Below, in pieces: positions 22,900 through 32,906 of a stretch of DNA of 64,000 nucleotides. Under the pieces are notes generated by a model. The model saw only the letters and a list, made by a program, of their open reading frames with translations, did not search any database and was not told the DNA's origin. A program made the translations under genes and the position numbers. Origin of the DNA: Chrysophaeum taylorii (taxonomy: Eukaryota > Sar > Pelagophyceae > Pelagomonadales > Pelagomonadaceae); assembly GCA_029834535.1 (NCBI GenBank), contig JAQMWT010000058.1, forward strand, positions 1 to 64,000, given 5' to 3'. Numbering within the stretch: position 1 is the first letter of the stretch; the number at the start of each line of letters is the position of its first letter.

Positions 22900-23906
22900 G
22901 CGGGCGGCCGCGGCATCGGCGCAGGCTCAGGTGCCTGCGGGGCGGGGCGCCTGATGGGGCGGCGCGGCCGGGCGGGCGGGTGGCACGTCCCGGGAGCGGA
23001 AAGTCCTCAACTTGCGGAGGTCGCGGATCGAGAGGACGTCTCCGGGCTGCCAGCCGGGAGTCTTGAGCGCGCAGTTGTCGGTGGTGTGGGTGGGGAAGCG
23101 GCAGATTCCGCACGGCATACGGCCGTGATGTCGGCAGGGCATATGCGGGCGGTGTGAAGAGCCCGTAGCACTTGCTGCAGAACGGGACTGGGGTCCAGTC
23201 CGGACGGAAGTCGTAGTTGAGCGTGGTGCGGCCGGGCGGGGCAGCAGTATGCGCGGCGGTCTGGCGGGCGCGTGCGCGAGAGCCGCCGCGGCTGATATCG
23301 GCGTTGCGGCAGTACGTGGTGAAGACCTTAATGAAGGTGTCGTACGAGGTGCCTGTCCGGGCGGACTCAATCGCGAGAAGACGGTGGGCCTCCGCCAGGT
23401 CATCCCCCCCCTTTGGGTCCCTTGAGGCCCTCGAGGAAGTAGAGCATGCGATCCGTGTCGGTGAATGTGTCGCCCAGTGCCTCAAGGGCCGCGATGTTAC
23501 GTTCGAAGGCCGCGAGGTAAAGGTCGGGCGTGCCGAACGAGACGAAGGACAGATCGTGCAGATGCTGGCGGAGTTCGGTCTTGCTGTTGAAGGCGAAGCG
23601 CTGGCGTAGGCGGTCCAAAGCGTCGGCACCAGTCTGGCAGCGGTCGACAATGCGCTGCGCCTCCGCCGCGGTGCCGCGGCGCAGGAGGCAGAGCAGGAAC
23701 AGGTCGGCTTCGGGCGTCAACGGCGGGAGCCTGATGGAGCCGGTGGCGTCAGCCAGGAACTGGGCGTAGTCCACGACGTCCTGTTCGAGGTGTCGCAGGT
23801 GCGTCGCGTCTTCCACCGCATCACCGTCGGGGTTGAAAGTGCGGAGCTGGTTGACGATCCGGCAGGCGCTTCCGTGCGTCCTTGAGCTCGGTGGCCGACA
23901 TGACAC
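22900..23906 (-). pseudogene. Copia-2 gag region with CCHC knuckle
   Basis: The frame at 23400-23906 (168 codons) has the alpha-helical gag look of Copia elements (HLEQDVVDYAQFL, LYLAAFERNIAALEALG). Downstream, at about 23120-23080, CGICRFPTHTTDNC is a perfect C-x2-C-x4-H-x4-C nucleic-acid-binding knuckle. Fossil. Confidence 0.65.
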
Positions 23907-23960
23907 TCGCGCGCAAGTGGTAGCGTCGTGCTAGAACACGAACAACATGGGCCTCATAAC

Positions 23961-24083
23961 CGCATGAGTGTCATGTGTGTATGAAGTGAACGTGGCATGT
24001 GACCTAGTGTCAGGACAGGCGACGTGGCGCGTGCGTGGGCGTGCGTGGTGTGTCAGTGGCGTGTCACTGGGACAGGCTGGTGC
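23961..24083 (-). repeat. Copia-2 5' LTR
   Basis: 123 bp, partner of 18955-19078. Immediately internal to it, at 23946-23960, the minus strand reads GTTATGAGGCCCATG, close to the initiator-tRNA half site of Copia-1 and so probably its primer-binding site. Confidence 0.7.
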
Positions 24084-24094
24084 AGACACAGGGG

Positions 24095-24102
24095 TATATA
24101 TA
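24095..24102 (-). promoter_or_regulatory. TATA box of the Copia-1 5' LTR
   Basis: TATATATA flanked by GC-rich sequence lies in the outer part of the Copia-1 LTR, about 60 bp from its 5' end on the minus strand, where a U3 promoter is expected. The Copia-2 insertion now separates it from the Copia-1 body. Confidence 0.5.
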
Positions 24103-24160
24103 GCCCCGGGCACTCGCACACACCAGGACCGGCATTCCTACCCTCACCTTTTGCAGACGA

Positions 24161-24225
24161 CTAATTGACTGTGTAGAAAGGAAGGAGAAGGGTAAGGAAG
24201 AGATAGCGTTCTCAACGGACGGAAT
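24161..24225. repeat. Dispersed repeat block Y, copy b
   Basis: Near-identical to 7178-7240. It starts with CTAATTGACTGTGTAGAA and ends ACGGACGGAAT, where a Helitron-derived fragment begins. GACGA between the Copia-1 LTR end (24155) and this block may be one side of the Copia-1 target duplication. Confidence 0.55.
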
Positions 24226-25263
24226 CCTTACTACTAATCGACAGATGTTTGTCTGTCTGTCTGTTTGTCCCCAGGGTTTAGGATCAGACAAACAATCCGT
24301 ACTCAGAGAAGTGAGGAAGGTTAATAAGGTGATCATCCAAGCCGTCTACGGCGACCTCGCAGACTATTTCCACGACCCGCGGCGGCACTTTCAGCGCGCC
24401 ATTCTCACGCCCCGTCGAAACAATGTGTTCGATGCTGACAACGCGCGCATGACCGCGGCCTTTTTTTCCCGGAGACGAGGCTTCGGAATTCTTTTCGGCC
24501 GACTAGGTTGGGTCGGAAGACGGCGCCTCGCTCTTTACAGTCGAGTTGTCAAATCCCTGACAACCAACAGCATGCTGACTTCGAGCGCGAGCTTAAGGTC
24601 TTCGCAACCTCGACCCGTCGCACGGCCACTGCAACGGTATCCGATACATCATCAATCGTGTCGTGTCACCGAGGCTCCTCCCACCAAATTTGTATCCCTT
24701 AAGCCCCGCCTACGCCAAACGACCAACAAGAGCCAGGGGCAGACGCCCCGCAAAGTTGGCGTCCTCTTGCCCAAGCCCGTCCTCTGCCACGTCCAGCTCT
24801 AAGTGGCTCTCTGTCGAGTCGGCGAGTCGGCAACCCCGAGGATATCCTCTTCTGGGTCGACGACTCCACCCTACCCCACACGTGCTGCGCAATACCGATA
24901 AGCCCCCTCCCGGCGTCTACACGCGCACTGTAGGTGAACTTACTGGGACCAGGTGAACTTACCGGGGTTTGAGATTGGGACTAGGTGAACTTAGTGACGA
25001 GGTGAACTTACTGGGACCAGGTGAACTTACTGGGGTTTTAAGAGTAAACGCGAAGGTTAGCGGCGTGTGCGGATCAAAGCAGCTTAGATTGGCGGGGGTG
25101 AGAGCGACGAGCTCGAAGGAGAGTGGGTGTGAGCGCGAGTGGGTTTGCGCCGGGTTAGAGATTGGGACTAAGTGAACTAACTGACCAGGTGAACTTACTG
25201 GGACCAGGTGAACTTACTAGCGTTAGAGATTGGGACTAGGTGAACTTACTGGCCTGCACTTGT
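24226..25263 (+). mobile_element. Helitron-derived 3' fragment, copy 1
   Basis: This begins CCTTACTACTAATCGACAG, followed by a TCTG/TTTG run, and ends GGCCTGCACTTGT. Between lies the C-terminal part of a Pif1-type helicase as used by Helitrons: IIQAVYGDLADYFHDPRR, then (by similarity to other copies) AILTPR, LRNLDPS..CNGTR and SQGQTP.. KVGVLL.KPV. The frame is broken several times. The 3' part (about 24940-25258) holds repeated AGGTGAACTTACTGGGACC words. This copy has a shorter, variant left end and is more diverged than copies 2-6. Confidence 0.7.
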
Positions 25264-26760
25264 AACTAACTATGTGACAACTGGAATGGGGCGTTACACT
25301 AGCGATAAGGGAATGACGTAGGGATACTGGATGCGTGGTGCAGGGGTAAGTGTCATAGCATTGGAGACGGACTTGGGTGACGGTGGTGCTGTCATCGACA
25401 TACATTGGTACCGTGTGACGAGGGAGATCAAAGTCATCAAAAAGTTTGAGAAGCCAAGAGAGCTCAGCAGTAGCGGCGTAAAGAGCGAGCAATTCAGCTT
25501 CAAAAGAGGAGCGGGCGAGGAGGTACTGCGAGCGGGAGCAGTAGGCTATCATAGAGCCAGCAAGGAGAAAACAAAAGCCAGTAGTGGAGTGGCGGTCATC
25601 AGGGTCGTCGGCCCAGCTGGAGTCGGAATAACCACAGAGACGAAGGGTAGAATCGCGACCAAGAACAAGGGCAAGATCGTGAGGACCATTGCAGTGGGGT
25701 TTACCAGGATTGTCAGTAAAAGGCGCACGCGGATTGACGGTCCAAGTGATATCAGGGCGAGGCATGACAGAAAGAAACAAGACACAACGGAGAATACGAC
25801 GAAAAGGGATGCGTGCCATGAACACGTGAGCAGGGGAGCCAGGTGCAGGAGAAGCAGCCGCAGAAAGAGGAAGAACTTTGGGAGCGGGAGTCAATGCTGG
25901 TTTACTGTGGATGAAGCGATGGTCGGGGAGGATTTCACGGATAGCATGGGATTGGTCGATAGCGAGCGTGCGACATGCGCGATCACGCGTAATGCGGAGA
26001 CCAACGGAAGTGGGAAGGCTTTGAAAAACGCAAAAAGGAAGCTTGGTAATGGCCAATGCAAGAACGGGGGTGCGCCACAAGAAGATCATCAACGACGAGA
26101 ACAAGGCGCTGAACGACAGTAGACTTAAGCATGAGTGTGTAGCTGCAAGTGGCACCAGAATCGCGGACAAAGCTACAATCATTGACAAGGAAGCGTTCTA
26201 AGTAAAGCCACCAGTGGGGACATGCTTGCGGGCAACCGTACCAAGAGCGACAGAGCGTGTAAACGATTTTGAAACCATCGAGGGGCTGGCGAGGAGCATA
26301 ACCTTCGGGTGGCCAGACATAGATGTCTTCGTCAATGGGAGCTCGGATAAAAGCGGAGCTGACATCGCGGACAACGAGATGAGCATTGTACGATTTGAAG
26401 CGGCCAGATTCATACTTCGTGCGGTGGACCCACTTCAAAGGGCAGATGGTGCCAGAAAAGGTAGAAGGAACGCGAACAATATGGAGCATAACCTTCGGGT
26501 GGCCAGACATAGATGTCTTCGTCAATGGGAGCTTGGATAAAAGCGGAGCTGACATCGCGGACAACGAGATGAGCATTGTACGATTCGAAGCGGCCAGATT
26601 CATACTTCGTGCGGTGGACCCACTCCAAAGGGCATATGGTGCCAGAAAAAGTAGAAGGAACGCGAACAACATCCGAGCAACCGAGGTGACCGAGGGAATG
26701 ATATTCTTTGGCAAGGGCTTGTAACCGACGTGCAGGATTTGGATGGGCTGGGCGAGACAG
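25264..26760 (-). mobile_element. Copia-4: 5'-truncated Copia pol remnant
   Basis: Reverse transcriptase and RNase H of a Copia element. LVVRDVSSAFIRAPIDEDIYV, LVLVVDDLLVAH (the Y/V-x-D-D site) and a DGFKIVYTLCRSWYGCPQA line lie at about 26680-26200. CGYSDSSWADDPDDRHSTTGF and SSFEAELLALYAATAE (RNase H) lie at about 25650-25450. No gag, protease, integrase or LTR was recognised. The reverse transcriptase contains a 190-bp tandem duplication. Its very 3' end is duplicated at 29796-29883. Broken in several places; a fossil. Confidence 0.75.
26295..26672. repeat. 190-bp tandem duplication inside Copia-4
   Basis: 26295-26484 and 26485-26672 are head-to-tail copies beginning AGCATAACCTTCGGGTGGCC and ending GAAGGAACGCGAACAA(T/C), with only a handful of differences. 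It is a local duplication after insertion, not an element end. Confidence 0.85.
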
Positions 26761-28214
26761 AGGGGAAGGAAGACATAATGAACTAACACACGAAAGCTAG
26801 AATAATTAACGTACAGGGAATGACAAGATGACACAGAATCGAAGGGAATGACAAGATGACACAGAATCGACACGAGATGACACAGAATCAACAGTGCGTG
26901 GTAAAACGCCAGTATTGTGGGTTTGAGTTGTTTCTCCATTTGTTTCTGAATAATGTGCGCTTTTGTCGACTTTGCGCGGTCGGCTCCGTTTGGCTCGACT
27001 TTGTTTTGCATGCTTTTTGTTTTGTCGGCTCTGGTTGGCTCGACTTTGTTGTGCACTTTTCTGTGGGGTTGTTGGTTCTTCGGAGTTCATGGGCTCGGAG
27101 AATGGTCGGTTCACGTGATGGGGTGATCAGTCCCAGTGAAACCGGCGCATTCTCATCAAACACAGGGGACAAGGGGGCAACAGCGGAAGAACAGGTGACA
27201 ATCGGGCAACAGCAGGAACAGGTGACAATGGGGCAACAGTAGACGAGAGCTTGGAAGCGTGATTCGAGAAAGTCGGAACAACGTTGAAGTTCCTTCGGTG
27301 GTTGACATTGCAGGAAATCTGATAAGCGAAACTGTCAGCAAAATCGAGGTCTGAAGAACAATAGCGACAAAAGTGCCTGGGATGACTTGCGTTAGGCGAT
27401 TGTGGCCACTGAGAATCGCAGCGGGGCAAAGATAGCGGGAACACAGGCTGGTATATATGAGGGCAGTGTACCAGACGTCTGATGAGAACGGTGCCTTTGG
27501 TCAGATATGTTGTATGGTGACCAGGTTATGACGATGGTCGGAGGCGACTGAAGCAAAAACAGGCGCAAACAGGGTTGATGCGAACGTTGGGTGTTGGGTT
27601 GTTGTGGCGCGAGCAAGTTGCCATGGGCACGACCGCGTCCTGTACGCGAAGATGGAAGACTTCGGACGCCCCAGCGATGTAAGGAACGAACACGGGTAGA
27701 CCAGGCTGCTGTATGCCAGCCTGCTGTGGCAGATAAAAAAGTGGCCCGTTTTCGCATTCGCAAGAACGAAGTTGCCATATGGGCCAACGTTGGAGGAGCA
27801 AGCGGCTAGCTTTGCTCGTCATACTCGAATAGACTGCGGTAGAAGTTGGCGATAGTGGCAAAACAGTTGTGGCACGTAAGAACGTTGCAGACAGCGTCGC
27901 AGTGACACGTAAGAACATTGCAGATAGCGTCGCGGGTGCTGAGCACGGAATTCACTGCGATAGCAAAACCGAATTTTAAAGGTCAGAAAAGCGGCGAAAA
28001 AGGCGACAGTGCGCGAAGGAGAACCACAACATTGTGTTGATACCGTAGACGAAGAAGCCGAATAACACAGCAAAGAAGCGTCGGTCCAGGATCCCGAAGA
28101 TGAGCGATCCAACCACATAGGAAGCACGAAAGTTGCGCACGCGAAAAATTGACAGGCGCAGCTTAGTGGCGGCGGGTGAAATGCGCGATGGAACGTGATT
28201 CGCTGGTTTTTTAC
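26761..28214. other. Unassigned stretch upstream of Copia-4
   Basis: No firm gene. A 28-bp unit (GAAGGGAATGACAAGATGACACAGAATC) is repeated two and a half times at about 26816-26888. Two copies of a TTGGCTCGACTTTGTT word lie near 26990 and 27040. On the minus strand, short open pieces at 26888-27172 and 27392-27918 may be decayed upstream parts of Copia-4, but no diagnostic motif survives. Confidence 0.4.
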
Positions 28215-28535
28215 CAAAACCGACAAGCACAACGAGGAGTGGATCAACGAATAGCAGAAAATGTAGAACGGGGAGTGGATCAACGAATAGCTGAAAATGC
28301 ACAACGGGGAGTGGAGCAACGAATAGGCGAAATACAGAACGAGGAGGGGGGCAACGACGAGGTGAAAAGACAACGAGGAGGGGAGCAACGACGAGATGAA
28401 AAGACAGAACGAGGAGAGGAGCAACGACGAGGGGAAAATACAGAACGAGGAGAGGAGCAACGACGAGGTCAAAATACAGAACGAGGGGTGGAGCAACGAA
28501 TAGCGGAAAATACAGAACGAAGGGCGCCTGTGCAA
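28215..28535. repeat. 36-bp minisatellite
   Basis: About nine units of roughly 36 bp, of the form GAACGAGGAGTGGAGCAACGAATAGCGGAAAATACA. Because 36 is divisible by three it stays open on both strands. On the plus strand (28176-28637) it reads as 12-residue ERGVEQRIAENT-like repeats, on the minus strand as hydrophobic LLLSSFCIFPSS-like repeats. Neither is good evidence for a protein. Confidence 0.85.
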
Positions 28536-29795
28536 TGGGAGCTAAAAACAAAAACGAGGGGCTTCCGTGGGATGGGGTTGTTGATGTGCTTGCGTCAGAC
28601 AACCGGCCGTACACACGCGGACGTGGGATTATCTTGATTGGCAGAAAGGTGCAATTATGATAAGACAGAGTATCGGGAGGTGGATGTGAGACGTTGGGTG
28701 TGGCCGTTTAAGGCGGTGAAGGGGGTGGAATAGATGGTGGTATTAAGAAAAGTGGCGGAGTGGAACTAGAATCAGTCAAGGTTGGAGTAGGCATAGGAGC
28801 AGAAAAGGTAGTGTTACTGGTGTTGGTTTTGGTGGGTTGGTGTTGTTGGGTGTTGTTGGAGTCATTGGAAGTGTTGCGCCGTTGAGAAGAACGGCGATGG
28901 TGGGTAGCGCGTTGTCGTGCAATAGCTAGGAACTCTGAAACTTGCGGCAGTCCCTCTTAAAGTGATCCTTGCAGCCGCCAAAATGACATTGGGTAGTGCG
29001 TCGGAATCGAGTAGAGCCAGGTTGTTGGGAAAGGGGAGCGTCGAGGGTAGGTCAGTTGGAAAAGTATGAATCGGGGTTGTGGCTGACGACGCGGCGGATA
29101 GCGCGACGGTAGTGGTTGTGCACGCCGATAGCGCGACGGTAGTGGGTGTGCATTGAACTTCTCGAGGGTACAACCACATTCACATACGAAACGCGAGACG
29201 ATAAAACAAAGCTAGTAAGTCGTGAAGCACGATGCACGTAGTCAAATGCGAGGACCCACTCGAGGGTGCGTCGGATCAGGTACAATGCCGAGCAACTTGA
29301 ACTCCGGTGATTGGTACAATGCCGAGCAACTTGTATACTCCGATGATGAACTTGTTGAGGAAGTTCGCTACGCGATCCCCACGGCCCATGTAGACATCGG
29401 TAATGCGCTTGAAAAGTCGCGTGAAGTTCATGTCGCGGTTTTCATGGATATCAACGCTGTTGCTTGACGCGAAATTCTTCTTCAGAGCAGCGAGATGCTG
29501 AGAAATTCTTCTTCAGAGCAGCGAGATGCTGAGATGCTAGTCCAGGGATCGTTGGTCGAGATAATGTGATCGCCGGTAGAGATGATCATGTTCGCAAGAC
29601 GACGTGGCCATTGGTGGGAAAAAAAATGTCGCTCACCGCTGAAGGCATCAAGTTTGTGCGAAAGCTTGCTAGCTTGAATTTCGATCGAGGACATGATAGA
29701 CGACAACGAACCGAACACGTAGCAATGAACTGAAGCCGAGAAGGAGTCGCCACGAAGTCAAGCACAGGCTCGATCGTGAACGAGCACCTGGTACC
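28536..29795. other. Unassigned repeat-rich stretch
   Basis: This contains a G/T-rich tract (TGGTGTTGTTGGGTG, about 28810-28860), a 31-bp tandem pair at about 29094-29155 (GATAGCGCGACGGTAGTGG) and a 31-bp tandem pair at about 29470-29532 (GAAATTCTTCTTCAGAGCAGCGAGATGCTGA). A plus-strand frame at 29222-29467 (81 codons; NAEQLVYSDDELVEEVRYAIP) looks protein-like in composition but matches nothing I know. Confidence 0.4.
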
Positions 29796-29883
29796 ATGTG
29801 ACAACTGGAATGGGGCGTTACACTAGCGATAAGGGAATGACGTAGGGATACTGGATACGTGGTGCAGGGGTAAGTGTCATAGC
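29796..29883 (-). repeat. Second copy of the Copia-4 3' end
   Basis: About 88 bp, starting CATGTGACAACTGGAATGG and ending GTAAGTGTCATAGC, are almost identical to 25275-25363, the RNase H C-terminal end of Copia-4. It is directly followed by the SINE-like fragment at 29892. Confidence 0.8.
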
Positions 29884-29891
29884 TTCCTCAC

Positions 29892-29958
29892 AAACTAACT
29901 AACTAACTTCAGACCTCTCCCGAGCATGGGAGCCAGGCCGGACCGACAGGAGCCAGTC
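29892..29958 (-). mobile_element. SINE-like retroposon, copy 3, 5'-truncated
   Basis: Only the last 67 bp of the family: on the minus strand GACTGGCTCC..GGCCTGGCTCCC, then GGTCTGAAG and a (TTAG)n tail (plus-strand AACTAACTAACTAACTTC). Keeping the 3' end and tail while losing the 5' end is the signature of target-primed reverse transcription. Confidence 0.65.
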
Positions 29959-30335
29959 AACGGACGGAATAAGGGTAGGAGTTGGCAGATTTCTCTGCGC
30001 GCGTTATGCAGTTGTTCGTTGAACACCTCGTGCCCGAAACCGGCATCACGCAATACTTCCTGCAAGGCTTCTACACGCGGGAATCCGTCTTGCGCGGATC
30101 TAACGATCTAGTAGTCGCTCTCCTAAGCCACTGCATCAAGGAGCATGACAAGGACCCCGACAACTATGCCACCGCCGGCAATACTCAAGATTTCCAAGGC
30201 CGCTTCGTCTACTACAAGGTCGTCTACCGCAAGTTCGGCAAACACTTCCTCGAGACCGTATATTCAGTGAGATCAACCTTGTCCCTCACCCTTTACCTTC
30301 CCTACTCCCCTCTCATTCTCTACTAACGGCATCAT
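29959..30335 (+). other. Repeat Y/X unit with a 115-codon frame
   Basis: The left part (CGGACGGAATAAGGGTAGGAGTTGGCAGATTTCTCTGC) is the inner part of block Y at 7215-7260. The right part, 30262-30335 (ATTCAGTGAGATCAACCTTG...CTAACGGCATCA), is the same as 43644-43717. Between them an open frame (29982-30326) codes MADFSARVMQLFVEHLVPE..., ending ...KFGKHFLETVYS. It has a folded, protein-like composition but no family I recognise. It may be a small gene fragment carried by an element whose ends are Y and X, or a fossil LTR-element piece. Confidence 0.35.
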
Positions 30336-31291
30336 CCTTACTACTAATCGACAGATGTTTGTCTGTTTGTTTGATTGTTTTTTTGTCCCCCGATTTAGGG
30401 TAAGGATCAGGTAGGCCCGCGAGCCAGCCATTGATCCTCGAAGCCGTCTACGGCGACCTCGCAGACTATTTCCACGACCCGCGGCGGCTCTTTCAGCGCG
30501 CCATTCTCACGCCCCGTCGAAACGATGTTGTCGATGCTGACAACGCGCGCATGACCGCGGCCTTTTTTTCCCGGAGACGAGGCGTCGGAGTTCTTTTCGG
30601 CCGACTAGGTTGGGTCGGAAGACGACGCCTCGCTCTTTACAGTCGAGTTTTGAACTCCCTGACAACCAACGGCATGCTGACTTTGATCGCGAGCTTAAAG
30701 TCTTCGCAACCTCGACCCGTCGCACGGCCACTGCAACGGTACCAGATACATGATTGATCGTGTCGTTGTCACCGAGGCTCCTCCAACCTGTATCCCTTAA
30801 GGCCCGCCGACGCCAAACGATCACCAAGAGCCAGGGCCAGACGGCCCGCGAGGTCGGCGTCCTCTTGGCGAAGCCCGTCTTCTGCCACGTCCAGCTCGAC
30901 GTGGCTCTCTGTCGATCGGCAACCCCGAGGATATCCTCTTCTTGGTCGACGACTCCACCCTACTCCACACGTGCTCCGCAATACCGATAAGCCCCCTCCC
31001 GGCGTCTACGCGCGCACTGTAGGTGAACTTACTGGGACCAGGTGAACTTACTGGGGTTTGAGATTGGGACTAGGTGAATATAGTGACCAGGTGAACTTAC
31101 TGGGACCAGGTGAACTTACTGAGGTTTTTAGAGTAAACTCAAAGGTTAGCGGCGTGTGCGGATCAAAGCAGCTTAGATTGGCGGAGGCGAGAGCGACGAG
31201 CTCGAAGGAGTGGTGTGAGCACGAGTGGGTTTGCGCTGAACTTACTGGGGTTGGAGATTGGGACTAGGTGAACTTACTGGCCTGCACTTGT
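30336..31291 (+). mobile_element. Helitron-derived 3' fragment, copy 2
   Basis: A 956-bp unit from CCTTACTACTAATCGACAG to GCCTGCACTTGT. The helicase remnant gives ILEAVYGDLADYFHDPRR, LFQRAILTPR, a LRNLDPSHGHCNGT line and KSQGQTAREVGVLLAKPV: Pif1 motifs V-VI and the Helitron 3' helicase end. It is broken by frame changes and internal losses. The 3' portion (31021-31280) is an array of AGGTGAACTTACTGG words. It is followed without a gap by copy 3, so the copies are in tandem. Confidence 0.75.
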
Positions 31292-31321
31292 CCTTACTAC
31301 TAATCGACAGATGTTTGTCTG
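31292..31321 (+). mobile_element. Helitron-derived fragment, copy 3, left end split by Gypsy
   Basis: CCTTACTACTAATCGACAG followed by ATGTTTGTCTG is the left end of the same unit. The Gypsy element (31322-39355) is inserted here, duplicating GTCTG (31317-31321 and 39356-39360). The unit resumes at 39356. Confidence 0.8.
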
Positions 31322-31555
31322 TGTGGCGGTAACCGCCACCGCCACCACCTTAGTTCTCCACTGGACTTTTGCTGGACGCTACTTCAACCTAACGCACGTA
31401 TTACAACGCCACCAGGCGTTCCCCTTCGAATCGACTAATCTCAATCATAAATCTTCGAGTCATCGAAGCTCGTGGACAGTTGATTTTCACACGGAAGTCG
31501 AGGGCACCGTCGAAGCAGGGTAAGAAGTCGGAGCGCATAAACCTTTCCTGCCGCA
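31322..31555 (+). repeat. Gypsy 5' LTR, shortened
   Basis: It starts TGTGGCGGTAACC and ends CCTTTCCTGCCGCA, like the 323-bp 3' LTR, but is about 90 bp shorter inside. The outer boundary is fixed by the GTCTG target duplication. Confidence 0.85.
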
Positions 31556-31574
31556 GGTGGAGGAGGATATGAGA

Positions 31575-32310
31575 GGAAAGGATTATGCGCGCCGACTTCT
31601 TACCCTGCTTCGACGGTGCCCTCGACGTCTCGAGGGTTCCGAGCGGGTTGAGGAGCGCTTCCTTCCTGTCGATCAACCTTCAAACTGTCCACGAGCTTCG
31701 ATCCGAAGACTCGTGAAATGATTTATGGTCGAGATTAGTCGATCTGAAGAAGGGGAACGCCTGGTGGCGTTGTAATACGTGCGTTAGGGGTTGAAGTAGA
31801 GTCCAGTAGTCCAGTAGACGGGTAGAGAACTCGATAGAACTAAGGGGTAAGGATGGCGGTGTGAGGGTTACCGCCACAGGACTCCCCTGCTTCGATAGGA
31901 GCTGTCCTCAGCGACGGCTGGGGCGCGATTGAAGCGAACTTCGGTGCGGACCGTCGGGGGACGGGACTTGAGGGTGCGTCTGGTGAGCGCGTTGTTGAGC
32001 TTGTATTTGTTCTTGTTCTTGGCGCGCGCGATGCGCGAGGATATCTTTGACTCGCTGGACGACCGGGGGAGGAATCGATTTACCCTGAAGCTTGAACCGG
32101 GGAACCAGGACGTCGATCTCGTCCGGGGCGAAGTCGGTTACGCAAGGGGTGCACTGAGGCGTCAGCATCACGGGGCGAGTGAAGCTGCGACCGAGTGCCG
32201 TCTTGAATTCCGGGCTCAGCGTGCGAGCTTCAAGTGGCGAGGTCGGGTCGAAATACGATGGGTCGTCGCGCGGGCCCAAGTCGGAGTAAAAATGGAGCGC
32301 GACTCTGTCT
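31575..32310 (-). repeat. Inverted copy of the Gypsy 3' end (LTR plus ORF tail)
   Basis: About 736 bp here are the reverse complement of 38601-39348. They include a third LTR in inverted orientation (about 31575-31877) and the last 120 or so codons of the element's coding region (MGPRDDPSYFDPTSPLE..., read on the minus strand). The homology stops sharply at GACTCTGTCT. The two arms enclose the whole protease-integrase region. Confidence 0.9.
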
Positions 32311-32906
32311 GGGTACCCCCTTGGGGAGAGTGCGGCGTCGCCCTGGACGTTGAATCGGGGGCGAGGTCGTTGTCAGTTGAGGAGCCCGCTACGGAACCGA
32401 ATACGCCGGAACCGGAAGGGTCGAACGAGGCGGTTGAAACAGACCGGGATCTCGAGCTCTGCGAGCTCACAAGTTTCGAGGAAGTTCCCAGCTCGGAAGC
32501 ACCCCGCATGCGGCTAAGAAGCGACAGAGTGGGACGCCCGCGCCGAGGGTGGGGAGTATGGACGAAAGTCCAGGCACTCTGGAACAAAAAGAGCCCAGAG
32601 CGCCCAAAATCCCGGACTCGAGAGCACGAAGAAAGGGGCCGGCAGTGGCAGCGGAGAATCCATGAGCTTCCCGCCGACCCGCGAACGCACCGACAGAACT
32701 GGTGGTCGAGGGCCCGTCGTCTCGTCACGGAACGCGCGCACGTATCGATGCCGATGCCGGGGACAGAGGACGAAGCGATGTGCATGCACTCATCGGTCGC
32801 CTTCATCAACGCCGAAACGATCGACAGAGACCTACGCGTCCTCAACTGTTTGGAAGCCGGCAGCCTAACGTTCATGCCCATCCATATATTCGACAAAACA
32901 GGATAA

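Larger units (their letters stand above)
18955..24083 (-). mobile_element. Copia-2: GC-rich Ty1/Copia element inside the Copia-1 LTR
   Basis: A minus-strand element of 5.1 kb, the usual Copia size. LTR copies of about 123 bp lie at 18955-19078 and 23961-24083, with AGAC on both outer sides (18951-18954, 24084-24087) as a probable target duplication. Its internal region is far more GC-rich than Copia-1. Parts in order are gag (about 23.9-22.9 kb), protease (about 22.65-22.4), integrase (about 22.0-21.2), reverse transcriptase (about 20.9-20.4) and RNase H (about 20.1-19.1). The two LTRs differ at only about two positions, so the insertion is fairly recent. The coding part has nonetheless about half a dozen or more breaks. 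Confidence 0.8.
9330..24155 (-). mobile_element. Copia-1: old Ty1/Copia element, nested and decayed
   Basis: On the minus strand the order is 5' LTR (18812-18954 plus 24084-24155), primer-binding site (18797-18811), gag, protease, integrase, reverse transcriptase and RNase H, ending near 9370. That is the Copia order, with integrase before reverse transcriptase. Without insertions it is about 9.5 kb, long for Copia because of an extended gag and linkers. Copia-2 (18955-24083) sits in its 5' LTR and a SINE-like element (17444-17805) in its gag. No 3' LTR was recognised. It is broken in many places (ten or more) and old relative to the insertions within it. Confidence 0.8.

Noticed and set aside
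28176-28637. Protein of 12-residue ERGVEQRIAEN repeats
   Set aside because: It is the translation of a 36-bp minisatellite that stays open on both strands because of its period.
31929-32906. 325-codon plus-strand frame as a gene
   Set aside because: Its first 380 bp are antisense to the inverted copy of the Gypsy tail, and the same antisense frame exists at 38563-38982. Only the part after about 32313 belongs to the element's sense strand.
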